Assembly: GCF_036711975.1 (NCBI RefSeq)
Contig: NC_091976.1
Location: 33,852,001-33,916,000, forward strand
DNA: 64,000 nucleotides
Origin: Onthophagus taurus
Lineage: Eukaryota > Arthropoda > Insecta > Coleoptera > Scarabaeidae
Direction of reading: 5' to 3'
Shown here: one piece after another, positions 32,101 through 43,375 of the stretch
How positions within the stretch are numbered: the first letter of the stretch is position 1
How the letters are laid out: every line of letters starts with the position of its first letter
The notes under the pieces: model-generated
What the model was told of the DNA's origin: nothing
What the model saw: only the letters and a program-made list of their open reading frames with translations
Database searches by the model: none
Made by a program: the position numbers and the translations under genes

Positions 32101-34748
32101 TCTAGTGTTAGTTCTAGTTTTGCACTAGCACTGTCACTAGAACTAACACAAGACCTACAACTAGCAACATTGAGGTTAAGCTGTCTTAAGCGATGCATAG
32201 CTAAACCCGAATGTTTCTAGTTCTAGGTCTAGTGTTAGTTCTAGTTTTGCACTATACTTCGTTTTTTTTCTATAATACTTGTCAATGTAAATTTTTTAGG
32301 GTTTCTGTTGGTATTATCTTGGACCCTTATAAAATTTACGTTATTTTCCTGATTTTTAGTAACATTTTCAGTAACTAAATAGTTGAGGTTAAAATACTAA
32401 TAAATTTGTAGATAAATACAATTTTAACGAAGTACATATTTATTGTAAAAACGTGCTAAAAAGTAGTAAATGGCAAACAAACACCCTACAACATTTTTGA
32501 TGCACCTTTTCTTTTGGAATAACCAAGGAATAACAAAAGCTCAAACGTCAGTGTGACATATCTATTTCAAAACATGATAAAACAAAACTCCCTGTTAATT
32601 TTGCCAACTTTACAACAATTTGACAGGTATTATAGAAAAAAAATGCTAAACCCGAATGCTTCTAGGTCTAGTGATAGTGCTAGTGCAAAACTAGAACTAA
32701 CACCATACCTAGAACTAGATTAGAACTAAATTTTTCGTGGAGTGAATAATAGCGGTGAATAATCATTATTCACGGGTAAACAATTTGACAGGCTAATAAC
32801 CTTCCGATAATAATTATTTGAAACGTCAAAATTTCAAAAAACCTCAATTTTATTTAATTTTTTAGGACTTTCTAAAGGTTTGACATTAAAAAACCTAAAC
32901 AAATTTTTGTTCTACTAATTTAAGCATAAATTAATTAATTTTCGTAAAAAAAACATTAAGACATTTAATTTTGACAAATTGTTGTGAAGTTGGTTATAGT
33001 TGGTATCATTGAATATGTGTCACATTGACGTTTAAACTTCATTCAAAAACGTATTTAAAAAATAAATTTATGGAATTTATTAAATAATTTTGTTAATGTG
33101 TATATTGAAAGGATGGTTTGCAACAAATCCTCAAATTCAAACCAAAATTACCAAGTTTTTTAAATAACTTGTTACCTTTATTTCTTTTAATTTCCTCCCA
33201 AATTGTTTAATTTTATTCAATTTAATAACGATTATTGTCAATTTAATTTAAATAAATTTAATTAATGATTTTTTAAATTATTGCCTATAACGAACCGATT
33301 TTGAGATTCATTGAGGGTTCGTTATATCCGGACTATACTGTATTTAAATATATTAACATCAATAAAAATTTTCTTACCGTCGCATATCCACAAGGAGTTT
33401 TAGCACTATACTGAATACTTCTCAAAATATCAACCCCAACCTCAAGAAGATAAGGATCTCCTGTTGCTCTATAAAGATACATAACAGATTCAATTAATTC
33501 AGGCCTTAATGGGTAATTTTCCCGATTAGCGCCCGCTTCCATTTGCAAAATGTTATAAAATTCAGGTGTGAACCCATATTGTTGCCAAACTTGATGATAA
33601 TTATGCAAAGTTCTCATCGCAGAGGACGTCTCCCCTATTAAACTAAGCACCCCGGGCCAATAAGCCTCCAAAGATTGAAAAACGGGTATAGTAACCTGCC
33701 CCTTTGTCATCGACACCCACAAATACCAATCATCCCGTTTTAAATATTTATCGATTCCTTTTCGTGCTTCATAAAACATCTCTAATAATTCGGGTTTTTG
33801 CAACAAAATCGATCCTTTAACTAAATATTCAAAATATGAATCCACCCCAGAACCTATCCCAGAATCTTGAGCCGTCCAGCGACCAGTTGCCACATCAATA
33901 TGATTTCCAAACAAACCTAATTGCGATTGATGATGATATAAAGCGTTTAAAGCGTTTGTTGCGACCTAAATCTTAGTTATTAAAACAATATCTAATATAA
34001 ATCATTAATTTTACTTCTTCGTAAAGCGGATCTCCCGTTAATCGACTCAAAGTACCAAATTCCAAAATAAACGTCCCAATTCCAGCAGTACAAGTAACCG
34101 TTGTTTCCCCGGGTGGAATTCCACTTCTCAAATTAATTGTACCGTAAGGCATTCCTGTTGGTGTATCAAACGCTACAATAAGCCTTTTTGCAACATCTTC
34201 GGCTAATCGCAAAAGGGGACCATTACAAGGCCATCCAGGTTCAAGTTTAGCACCTGCTCTATTTAAAACGATTTTAGAAAGTATTTAATTTAAAACCGTT
34301 GATCATACTTATGTGATAATAAATGGGCGCTGAGTAATCCTCCAATTATACGTATATTTGTCTCAAAAACCGAGACGTTTATGTTTGAATCAAAGTTTTC
34401 TTTAGCTGTTAAGATTTCAGCAACACGTTGAAATTCCGTATAATTACCCATAATTGCTAAAGTATCTAATGCGTCTATTAACGTTAAAGAGTAACTGCCG
34501 TACGTATCTATTCCATCACACGATAAAGGTCTTAATTCATCGTATGGATAAGCATATTTTAAATAACTATCGTAAGCGTGGTAAAACATACCTCTTACTT
34601 CTTCTCTAAAATAAAGGAAGATAATTAAACAGGGTTTAAACAAGACTTTAATTTACCTAAACTTTATAATATCTTCTTTGGTGTAGCTATTTAATCCATT
34701 ACAATAATTACAAAGAGTTAATAAAATGATTGTTAACCACATTTTCAT
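29119..34748 (-). CDS. Edem2: EDEM2, ER degradation-enhancing alpha-mannosidase-like protein, five exons
   Basis: Glycoside hydrolase family 47 protein that helps mark misfolded glycoproteins for ER-associated degradation. Exons: 34748-34657, 34605-34309, 34258-34015, 33965-33378 and 29793-29119. Phases join to 631 residues. Residues 1-18 ([17 protein letters not shown]) are a signal peptide. Family blocks follow: [121 protein letters not shown] and [10 protein letters not shown]. The last is the conserved C-terminal Thr site. The exon 4-5 intron is 3.6 kb and filled by a pogo-like element. After about residue 480 the tail is charged and family-specific. The last two sense codons and the stop form AATAAATAA. 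Confidence 0.95.
30130..30305 (+). pseudogene. pogo/Tigger transposase DNA-binding fragment
   Basis: Plus-strand frame reads [20 protein letters not shown], then [12 protein letters not shown], the second half of a CENP-B-type helix-turn-helix as found in pogo transposases. Only about 55 codons survive, and the catalytic part is gone. Confidence 0.55.
30345..31090. repeat. G-depleted, strand-asymmetric degenerate repeat
   Basis: About 750 bases whose plus strand has very little G and is dominated by words such as CCAACTCAACC, CATCTCCATCC and CAATCCAATC. It looks like an old minisatellite with a unit of roughly 20-30 bases. No coding capacity. Confidence 0.6.
31097..31514. mobile_element. 418-bp MITE with TA target duplication
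   Basis: Ends CAGTGTGTTAATTAATTATC and, inverted, CAGTTAATTAATTATCGTA. The similarity then continues through GATATTGGTTGCATA-type sequence. TA at 31095-31096 and 31515-31516. Tc1/mariner-like and non-autonomous, inserted in the pogo-like element. Confidence 0.65.
31680..32262. repeat. array of the palindromic CTAG-rich repeat, about four to five units
   Basis: Units repeat every 120-130 bases with TTTTGCACTAGCACTGTCAC as the loop of the first palindrome. The second palindrome is degenerate here (GGTTTAGCTGTCTTCAGAGA TGCATAGCTAAACCCGAA). A further half unit lies at 32640-32720. Confidence 0.9.
32730..33290. other. intronic, no gene seen
   Basis: AT-rich remainder of the pogo-like element inside the EDEM2 intron. 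No coding signal. Confidence 0.4.
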
Positions 34749-35231
34749 AATTGTGACACATAAACGTCAAAATTGAGGTTATGTAAAATTAATGATTATG
34801 TTTAAATAACTCGATTAATTATATTTTATACATATAATAACTATTTTTGTAATGTTTTGATGAAGTTGATCAAATAATAAAGTTGATTAAATAAAATAAA
34901 AAATATGTTAAGTTAGGTTAGGTTTATATTTGACGTGTCAAAACTTTATTAAAAGAATTTAATATAAAAATTATCTTATAAATTAAACAATTCTTGTTTA
35001 TTTTTTATTTTAAATAATTATCTTTCTAATTTTATAGTTTAATTAAATATTTAATTGTAAATGTATTTTTTTCATAACAAAAATTAAAAATACCTTTGAT
35101 GTTAAGTTAGTCACATTAGTTTTAAAAGTTTAGGTTGGTAGGAAGGAGAGGTTAGGTCAGAGAAAAATGACATGTAAGAAGTAATGAATGTTGTTTATTT
35201 AATAAAAGTATATTTTAATATTAAACGGAGT
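34749..35231. other. intergenic between EDEM2 and aspartylglucosaminidase
   Basis: 483 AT-rich bases, expected to hold the EDEM2 promoter and the poly(A) region of the upstream minus-strand gene. No distinct motif recognised. Confidence 0.4.
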
Positions 35232-36527
35232 TTAATATAACAATTTATTTAAGTTATTAACACAAGCAACTTTAAATATTTGTGGTTTTTTCAAAGATTC
35301 GCTCATAACCGCAAAAGGAAACTCATCCATCCCATTACAAGAAGCCCCAAATTCTCCGTTTTTATTCACCGCTATTACTGCACCCGAAAAACTGGGGTAA
35401 TGCTTAGTCATTCTTAATATAGCTTGATTTGAAGCATCTTCCGGGGTTGCTCCACGTCTCATCGCTTCAACTGCCAAAAGACTACCAAAAAAAATTTTAT
35501 TAACATAAAAATAATTTATTATTTAATATACCTTGGTAAAAATCGAATCATCGTGTCCCCATCTCCAGTTGCAGCAGCCCCACCCACTTCGCTATCAGCG
35601 TAAGCCCCAGCGCCAGGAATTGGCGAATCCCCAACTCTCCTAAAACCACACAAAATTTGTTTTTGTTTATATTAATGAATTATTTTACCCTGCTATTTTA
35701 TGTCTTAACCCATTTGTAGAAGTTCCTGCAATTATATCACCATTATGGTCAACAAGAACCATCCCAATTGTATCATGAGTTAACCGCACATCAATTTCAG
35801 AGTTTCCTATGTGACTTTCATAATTAACATTATTTTCATTAATGGGATTATATGGCCCACAAGAACTTGATGGATTTGGCTCAACATTCTTTTAAAAAGA
35901 ATTAAATTAATTTAAATCTAATCAATTTTAGCTAAATTATTACAATCCAATAATTTGGTTGGCAATTCCCATTTTTCCAATCATCCCACACTCCAATCGA
36001 AGTATTAGTAGATAAACTTTCTTCTTTAAACCCCATGGCTTTTGCAAATTCCGTAGCTTGGTCGCCAACTAACATTGAGTGTTTGGTGTGTTTTAAGACA
36101 TGTTTAGCTACGGAAACGACGTTTTTTATGCGTCTAAGCCCCGCGACAGCTCCAACGTTCATTGTACGCCTAAAATTAATACAATCGCAGCCTTATAAGT
36201 GATTATTTCACCAAGTTACCCATCAAAAATTAACGCATCTAAAGTGGTTTCACCGTTCTCATCAGGACTCCCACCGAATCCAACGGTAGAGTCGCATTGT
36301 TCACGTTCGCAATATGAACAACCGGCTTCTAAAGCTTCGATACCATCGTAGCCTTTATTTAATAAATCCCAAGCTGAAATTAAAAGATATAAATAAAAAA
36401 TATTTTTTTTTAAATTAAACTAACCTATTTGACATGGCTCTAAAGAAAATCCCCAAGTTCCAATCACAATGGGATATTCGCTTAAAGAAACTTTAATTAT
36501 ACACAAAAGAATCAAAAATTTAAACAT
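35232..36527 (-). CDS. AGA: aspartylglucosaminidase, N4-(beta-N-acetylglucosaminyl)-L-asparaginase, six exons
   Basis: Lysosomal hydrolase that splits the GlcNAc-Asn bond left after glycoprotein breakdown. Exons: 36527-36425, 36373-36220, 36169-35944, 35888-35689, 35639-35532 and 35481-35232. Phases join to 346 residues, the same length as the human enzyme. Residues 1-16 ([16 protein letters not shown]) are a signal peptide. Family blocks: [69 protein letters not shown] and [15 protein letters not shown]. Autoproteolysis before Thr201 in HDTIG releases the N-terminal nucleophile. That Thr and the TSTNG and [14 protein letters not shown] substrate loops are intact. Introns are 46-100 bases. 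The downstream neighbour EDEM2 acts on glycoproteins in the ER. Confidence 0.95.
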
Positions 36528-38375
36528 TTTTGTTGTTAAATTTAAATCTATCGCGTAATAAAAGTTAATATTATCAATTTAATTTTATTTTAGGTTATGT
36601 GAGGTTATGTTAACATAATAAAATTATTATTTTCACCCGCACAACTTTCGAAGATCTAATAAAGGAGCATCAAAGATAGGTTAATGTTCACTATTATAGA
36701 TAAAGCTGAGGAAAATAACGACGAAGTCGTTAAGATAAACGATTCCTGATTATACGATGATAAGGAAGCAATCGGAGAATTTTTATTTAGTACTTAGCAG
36801 GTATTATCAATTGTGAATTAACGAATTTCAATGTTATATTATAATTTTAGACAATGCAGTTAAAAAGATATAATTATAACATTTAATAAATATTTATGAA
36901 TTATACTGTAGGATAAAATTTGCAAAATCTCTAAGAAAACATATAATAAGGTTTTTAAGATGAAGAAATTAGAGTAATCTTCATTTCTAAGCGAAATATG
37001 TACTATTAATTCCTTTAGAAGTCTTTTGAAAATATAGCACTACATTTTTTCGGCGCTTTGTTGCTAAAATAAAGAAATGAGTCAACTTAACCCAACCCCC
37101 AAACAACTCAGCTTGAACTAATCGTTATTAAAGTAGATATGTGGCCAGATTGGGGCATAACTACATAGAAATTTAATCCCAAACAAGTTAATGAATCCCT
37201 AAAGCGACTCGAGTACAGAATAACAACCACCAAGTAACTCAACTCTAAAGCAAATTTATATAACTAAGATTACAAAGTAAGCTGAATGAACCTCAATGAT
37301 TCTCAAGTTAAAAGTAACTCGCAAAGTAATCCAACTTTAAAGCAAGGCTAAAAACAGGTCAATACAACCACAAAATAGCTTAACCCCAAAGCAAGTAAGT
37401 CAATGATTTAATATCAAAACAAAAGGATGTAAAGTTTAGGAGTCTGATGATCTATATCCGATAAAGCTAAAGTGGGCAAAGAGAGATTGGAAGACAATTT
37501 TTGATTTTCAATTTATGTTTTTAACAATTAAAGCAGTTTCATCATTGATTATACTACTCCAGATTGCTAACTATATGTATAAAATCGGCAACTGTATATG
37601 TTGGGTTGCATCACGCACTGTTTATTCTCAAAAAGAGAATAAATGTAGATAAGTGAGATAGAGTCATAATAAGAAAAGAGACGATCTGAAAAAGTTTTCT
37701 TCATCTCTCTCATTATCCGAGGAATAAAATGCTTTCACTTTGCTCAAGGGTTTAATGTTTAAGGATCGATAGCTAACAATCGTTACTATTTAAAATTCTC
37801 CTAAGAAAGAATCTTAAAAACGCACCAAAATGAAGTAGGACTAATAAACATTTTACTGAAGGAAATAATAACAATCTTTAAATGTGGAAATGTCTGTTAG
37901 TGTATCTTGTTTAGTGATTTGATGGCGTGAATTGGCGCACGCATCTATTAAAGAAAAAAAAATTAAATAAAATAAAAGTTATGTAAAGCAAACGCTAGGG
38001 CCTCCGTGCCTAACCGTGGGATCAACTATTGAAACAAATTATGAAAGAAATAAATAAATATAATCTATTTAAATAAATTAAAGAAAAAATACAATATTTA
38101 ATGCATATATTCGAACATAGACGCTACAATACTAATTATTATAAATTATCTTATCGCATATACTCTAATAACGACTACTTACATAAACTAATTTAGGTAC
38201 TAAAAAAAATATGTCAATGGTTGAACAAATGGTTAAACATTGACATGTTTTTCCAATTTAATGTTTGAATTCAATTTGTATTATATCACAATGTAATTAT
38301 TGTTAAATTGACGCACTCTATGCTTTTTTGTAAAATGGAGAAATAAAATATTATTATTAAAATATTAAAAATATT
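36528..38375. other. intergenic, no gene seen
   Basis: AT-rich. The part at about 37080-37430 is a degenerate A/C-rich repeat (AACTCAACCCCAAAGCAAGT-type words every 20-30 bases), resembling 30345-31090 in strand bias. Nothing else is supported. Confidence 0.5.
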
Positions 38376-38464
38376 ATTCCTTGTGGAAAATATATTGAAT
38401 ACTTCCATATCTTGCGCTAGTGTAGCATATGTACATATGAATAGAACATTCGTGCAAAATTATT

Positions 38465-38837
38465 TAATATTAAAATAGTATTATTTAAGTGTTTGCCGAA
38501 CCTATCCTTTGATATCGACTCCTTCCGCTGACAGAATGAGAGTCATTCGGCTTGGGCATACAGCATATCAATCCTATTATTCCACGTGGAAAATAATCAT
38601 GATGCAGATATACCCACTTCATAGGCATGCTGGAGGGTTTGTAAGCCTCGCTAACGACAATGCCTCCATGAAAGTACTTCCTCTCATTGAGATCAGAGAT
38701 CATGGTTATTTTCCACGTGGAATAATAGGATTGATATGTAGTATGCGCAAGCTGAATGAGTCTCATTCTATCAGCAGAGGGAGTCTGTACCAAAGGATAG
38801 GTTAGGCATACACTTAAATAATACTATTTTAATATCA
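38465..38837. repeat. foldback core, copy 1
   Basis: Two inverted arms of about 145 bases start at TAATATTAAAATAGTATTAT and meet around TTCCACGTGGAAAATAATCA. Each arm contains the perfect palindrome TTCCACGTGGAA with an E-box (CACGTG). Confidence 0.9.
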
Positions 38838-39244
38838 AATTATTTTGCATGATTATTTTATTTACATATACATATGGAAAACTAGCAGATTCAGATATGG
38901 AAGTGTTCAATATACTTTACACATAATTATTCAGCCAGGCGCAAGCTTTCGTTTGAGATATAGAACATTAAAATCGGTCAAACCGTTCTTTAGTTATACC
39001 GAATTTAATCAAAATTATTTTTGTTCTAACTAGGGGCCAGACTTCCAGTCGATAGATATGTGGAGTCATTTAAATAGTAGGTTAGGCAAACACTTAAATA
39101 ATAGTATTTTAATATCTATATAATATATATATATATATATGCAATTTTTATTATAATTCCTCGTGGAAAATATATTGAATAATTCTATATCTTGAGCCAG
39201 TGTACCATATGTACATATAAATAGAAAATTCGTGCAAAATAACT

Positions 39245-39617
39245 TAATATTAAAATAGTATTATTTAAGTGTTTGCCGAACCCATCCTTTGATATCGACT
39301 CCTTCCGCTGACAGAATGAGAGTCATTCAGCTTGGGCATACAGCATATCAATCCTATTATTCCACGTGGAAAATAACCATGATGCAACTATACCCACTTC
39401 ATAGGCATGCTGGAGGGTTTGTAAGCCTCGCTAACGACAATGCCTCCATGAAAGTACTTACTCTCATTGAGATCAGAGCATTATGGTTATTTTCCACGTG
39501 GAATAATAGGATTGATATGTAGTATGCGCAAGCTGAATGAGTCTCATTCTATCAGCGGGGGAGTCCATATCAAAGGATAGGTTAGGCAAACACTTAAATA
39601 ATACTATTTTAATATCA
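39245..39617. repeat. foldback core, copy 2
   Basis: Nearly identical to copy 1, 373 bases, with the same CACGTG-centred palindrome in both arms. Confidence 0.9.
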
Positions 39618-39742
39618 AATTATTTTGCATGATTATTCTATTTACATATACATATGGAAAACTAGCAGATTCAGATATGGAAGTGTTCAATATGCTTTAC
39701 ACATAATTATTCAGCCAGACGCAAGCTTTCGTTTGAGATATA

Positions 39743-40498
39743 CAGGGTGTTTCGGTGACTCGGGGAACAAATGTAACCACATGTACTAGAGTGAAAATGA
39801 TGACAATTCATGTAAAAAAAAATTAGTAAAAGTCCTCAAATTGCAAAGATACAGGCCATCAAAGTAAGGAAATTTTAACACATTTTTCTAAATATCTTAA
39901 ACACTATTTATGGTAAAGTGTTGAAATTTGGTACAGTGTGAACTAATACCACGTAAAATCGTTAGGCAATTTTTGAGTTGCATTGGTAGGCGGGAACAAT
40001 GCTATACAGGTGTTCCTAAAGATTGTTTGCTCAGAACTTTTTTATTCTATCATAACCCTACATTTATTTTTGCAGTTTCTAATAGTAAATTTAGTTTAGA
40101 AACTTTTATCACTCTTAGAGAATATTGATAAAAACCACCGTTTTCGTTTTAAATGCAAAAATGTTAGGCTCCGAATTCAATAACACTAAAAAAAATAAAT
40201 AAATAAATAATCTGAATTGGCAATGACAAGTGAAAATCGAACTGAACAGTCATAACTATTATGTATGCAACATGTCCAAGTGTAGATTTAGCTAAATCTT
40301 TAACAACATTTATTTTAGTTGGTTTAATAAAAGAATCCAAAAACAATAAATTTAAAAATGTGTTAAAATTTCTTAACTTTGATGGCCTGTATCTTTGAAA
40401 TTTGAAGACTTTTACTAATTTTTTTTTACATGAATCGTCGTCATTTTCACTGTAGTATATGTGGTTAACTTTGTTCCCCGAGTCACCGAAACACCCTG
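39743..40498. mobile_element. 756-bp Tc1/mariner-type MITE, TA duplication, known empty site
   Basis: Ends CAGGGTGTTTCGGTGACTCG and its complement, with arms of about 150 bases each. TA at 39741-39742 and 40499-40500. The parallel repeat unit has the uninterrupted site GAGATATAGAACATT near 38955-38970, which confirms the borders. No transposase frame. Confidence 0.92.
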
Positions 40499-40766
40499 TA
40501 GAACATTGAAATCGGTCAAACCGTTCTTTTTTTATAGCGAATTTAATCAAAATTATTTTTTTTCTAACTAGGGGCCAGACTTCCAGTCGATAGATACGTG
40601 GAGTCATTTAAATGGTAGGTTAGGCAAACACTTAAATAATAGTATTTTAATATCAAATTATTTTGCACGAATATTTTAGTTATACGTATATATGCAATTT
40701 TTATTATAATTCCTCGTGGAAAATATATTGAATAATTCTATATCTTGAGCCAGTGTACCATATGTA

Positions 40767-41689
40767 CAGCTCTGTTCAGATTTAATGCGAATCGTCCGCT
40801 GTTAGCTCCGACATGACGCTGGTACTGGAAGAAGTTACCCTCTTCCTTAACCCAGGTAAAACCGTCCCAGTTTGATGTGGGCGGAAGAATGGATCACCCT
40901 TTTTTTAAATGCGTTAATTTTATTTTATTTTAAATCTTTTTTGATATTTTTGAGAACAACAAATACACGATTTTTTATATGATCCTCTAAGAAATGATTT
41001 TAGAGTATTTCTATAAACACAACGTCAGATAAAAATCTCAGTAATATAATGAATATAATACAAAACTTATAAATAAAGCTTTATGAAACTCTCCTTCAAA
41101 TGACATACAAGGATGCATGCGAAAGAGCAGTAAATTCGATGTCTAGCAGATTGCAATGTTGCATGGAGAACAATGGGTATTATACAAAATACTGATAATA
41201 TTTGATGGTATAATGGACCTTATAAAATTCTCCCCAATTAAATTATTATAATATTTATTATATTTTATATGTATAATAATATATTATATTTTTTGTTATA
41301 CTATAGGAGCATTATATTTTATTATATTGATTTTTGATTTTATTATTTTAAAATGGTTATCGATATATTTCAATATATAGTTTATATATAACTTACTATC
41401 AATATATAATTTTTATTCTTTATGAGGTTCGACTTATCGTTCCACTATATTACCAAAGTTGTGTAAAGTAAATGGATTGTTTATACTTATTTATTTTCTT
41501 AATTTTTCTTTGTGATTCAGTCATCTTGACCATAAATCACATCACCCCGCTTGCCTGTTCGGAACTTTTACAACTTTCACTACAGAGCAGGTAAAACTTG
41601 GATTGCATGCCTCGTGAACGTAGGTCGTTTCTAGTACAATTTTATGTCTCTACGAGCGGCTCTTTTCGCATTATATCTGAACAGAACTG
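40767..41689. mobile_element. 923-bp Tc1/mariner-type MITE, TA duplication, known empty site
   Basis: Ends CAGCTCTGTTCAGATTTAAT and, inverted, CAGTTCTGTTCAGATATAAT. TA at 40765-40766 and 41690-41691. The empty site CATATGTACATATAAATAG is preserved in the neighbouring unit at about 39208. Interior AT-rich without an open frame. Confidence 0.9.
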
Positions 41690-41722
41690 TACATATAAAT
41701 AGAAAATTAGTGCAAAATAACT

Positions 41723-42096
41723 TAATATTAAAATAGTATTATTTAAGTGTTTGCCGAACCTATCCTTTGATATCGACTCCTTCCGCTGACAGAATAAGAG
41801 TCATTCGGCTTGGGCATACAGCATATCAATCCTATTATTCCACGTGGAAAATAACCATGATGCAACTATACCCACTTCATAGGCATGCTGGAGGGTTTGT
41901 AAGCCTCGCTAACGACAATGCCTCCATGAAAGTACTAACTCTCATTGAGATCAGAGGATCATGGTTATTTTCCACGTGGAATAATAGGATTGATATGTAG
42001 TATGCGCAAGGTGAATGACTCTCATTCTATCAGCAGAGGGAGTCCGTACCAAAGGATAGGTTAGGCATACACTTAAATAATACTATTTTAATATCA
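41723..42096. repeat. foldback core, copy 3
   Basis: Third copy of the 373-base foldback, 374 bases here, with the same CACGTG palindromes. Confidence 0.9.
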
Positions 42097-42164
42097 AATT
42101 ATTTTGCATGATTATTCTATGTATATGTATATATGGAAAACTAGCAGCTTCAGATATGGAAATA

Positions 42165-42350
42165 GCCAATGTTCCACATTGGAGCACCAGACTCATCCGC
42201 GAGTCCATCGAAATAGAGAAGAACGGTACCTTCAACAAGAGAGATGATGTCAGCCACTGGGAAAACGGTCCTACACCGTCCCCGATCCGGAGCAGCCTTC
42301 CTGAGGGAGGGGATTTTGGGCAGACCATAGAGTTTGGGGCACCTGCTTGA
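42165..42350 (+). pseudogene. Penelope-like element, GIY-YIG endonuclease C-terminal fragment
   Basis: Open frame reading WSTRLIRESIEIEKN and FNKRDDVSHWENG, the closing part of the GIY-YIG domain of Penelope-like retroelements (compare LTREAIEIHRHKNNVNREDG in the copy at 47320). Begins where the tandem repeat unit 3 breaks off and ends in a Pro/Gly-rich tail with a TGA. Confidence 0.6.
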
Positions 42351-42359
42351 TTTTTCCCG

Positions 42360-43300
42360 AGGGATTAAGGTTTTCTTGATCTCGGGGCCTATTGGAGATG
42401 CCTCTATTATCGATTTGGTAGTTTTTTTCCAGGTAGGTTGTATGGTTTTTTACTGCTAACAAAAATTCTTCTTCAGTTCTTCTTCAGGCAGGACTAAGGA
42501 ACATTCAGATATAACAAAAACACAGATAAAAAATATATATAATTACCGTTGGTGTAGGAGCATCGAGAGTGATTGTTTCAGAGTATTTCTTCAAAAAGAT
42601 TCCGTTTACGAAAAATTCAAATGTAAAAAAACTTGAAGAGTAAATTGAAAAATCCAAAAAAATTAAAATGGCGTTTTTCTATTCATCGTAAATCTCGTTT
42701 TTCAAAGTGTTTAAAAATAAATGTTAAAAATTAACGACAAAACAAATTACCAAACCTGTAGAGAAAGAACCATAATAACTAAATATAAGAAATCAAAAAA
42801 GAAAGAAAATTTTTAAACTTACAATTAACACGTTAAAATTTCCTTTAAAATTAAATAACTTGAGTCAACATGATGAGGGATGAAATTGGACTGAAGGTCA
42901 TAAGGAACGTTCGCCAGATGATAAAGGTGAAAGTGTGAGGGAAAACGAGTGGGAATAAGAACGTCAACATAAAATCTTTCCATACTAAATTAATTCTTCG
43001 CATCATTAAAAATCTGAAACATAAAATTAAAATAGAAAATCGTATTGTTACCATGGGAGACAAAAATGCGAAAGACATTAACTTTTTTCAAAGAAAATAA
43101 CATTTTAAAAATTAAGAATAATTTTATCTTTGTTTGTTTATTTATTTATCTTTATCTCTCTAGCTCGACCTCTAGCTCTTCCAGGGATGCGTTCTTCTTC
43201 CGAAAGGTTTTCTTCTTAGAAGAAACAACATATGCTTGTATAAAGCTAGATCTACACGATACGCGAACTGGTTCGCCACTTCATTGAAGTATCTCTAGCC
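42360..43300. other. no supported gene
   Basis: Includes two short open minus-strand frames (42851-43078 and near 42540-42640) with splice-like borders but no recognisable content. Left unassigned. Confidence 0.4.
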
Positions 43301-43305
43301 AAGTA

Positions 43306-43375
43306 CCCCTACCTCAAGTACCTTTATCACTACCTCAAGTATCTCTATCTGAAGTACCTCTACCTCAAGTACTAT
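43306..43375. repeat. short tandem repeat, about 18 bp
   Basis: Variants of CTACCTCAAGTACCTCTA repeated about four times. Confidence 0.8.

Larger units (their letters stand above)
29818..33340. mobile_element. decayed pogo/Tigger-like element in the last EDEM2 intron
   Basis: The left end CAGCGTAAGCCGGTTATAAC and the inverted right end (reading inwards CAGTATAGTCCGGATATAAC) are similar for about 27 bases. TA flanks both (29816-29817, 33341-33342). GGTTATAACGAAC-type words repeat inside both ends. A transposase N-terminal fragment occurs at 30130. The interior has been filled by other repeats. Confidence 0.7.
38376..42161. repeat. three tandem units of a foldback-containing repeat, unit about 0.78-0.80 kb
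   Basis: Units begin at 38376, 39156 and 40709 with ATTCC(T/C)(T/C)GTGGAAAATATATTG. Unit 2 is enlarged by an insertion at 39743-40498 and unit 3 by one at 40767-41689. Without these, all are about 0.78-0.80 kb, the last truncated at about 42161. Each unit carries one foldback core, listed separately. Confidence 0.9.

Noticed and set aside
40164-40607. 147-codon minus-strand frame
   Set aside because: It crosses the border of the MITE at 40498 and is built from its inverted arm.
42540-43078. Two minus-strand frames with splice-like borders that might form a small gene
   Set aside because: Several frames are open in both directions, the joints are weak and no protein family is recognised.
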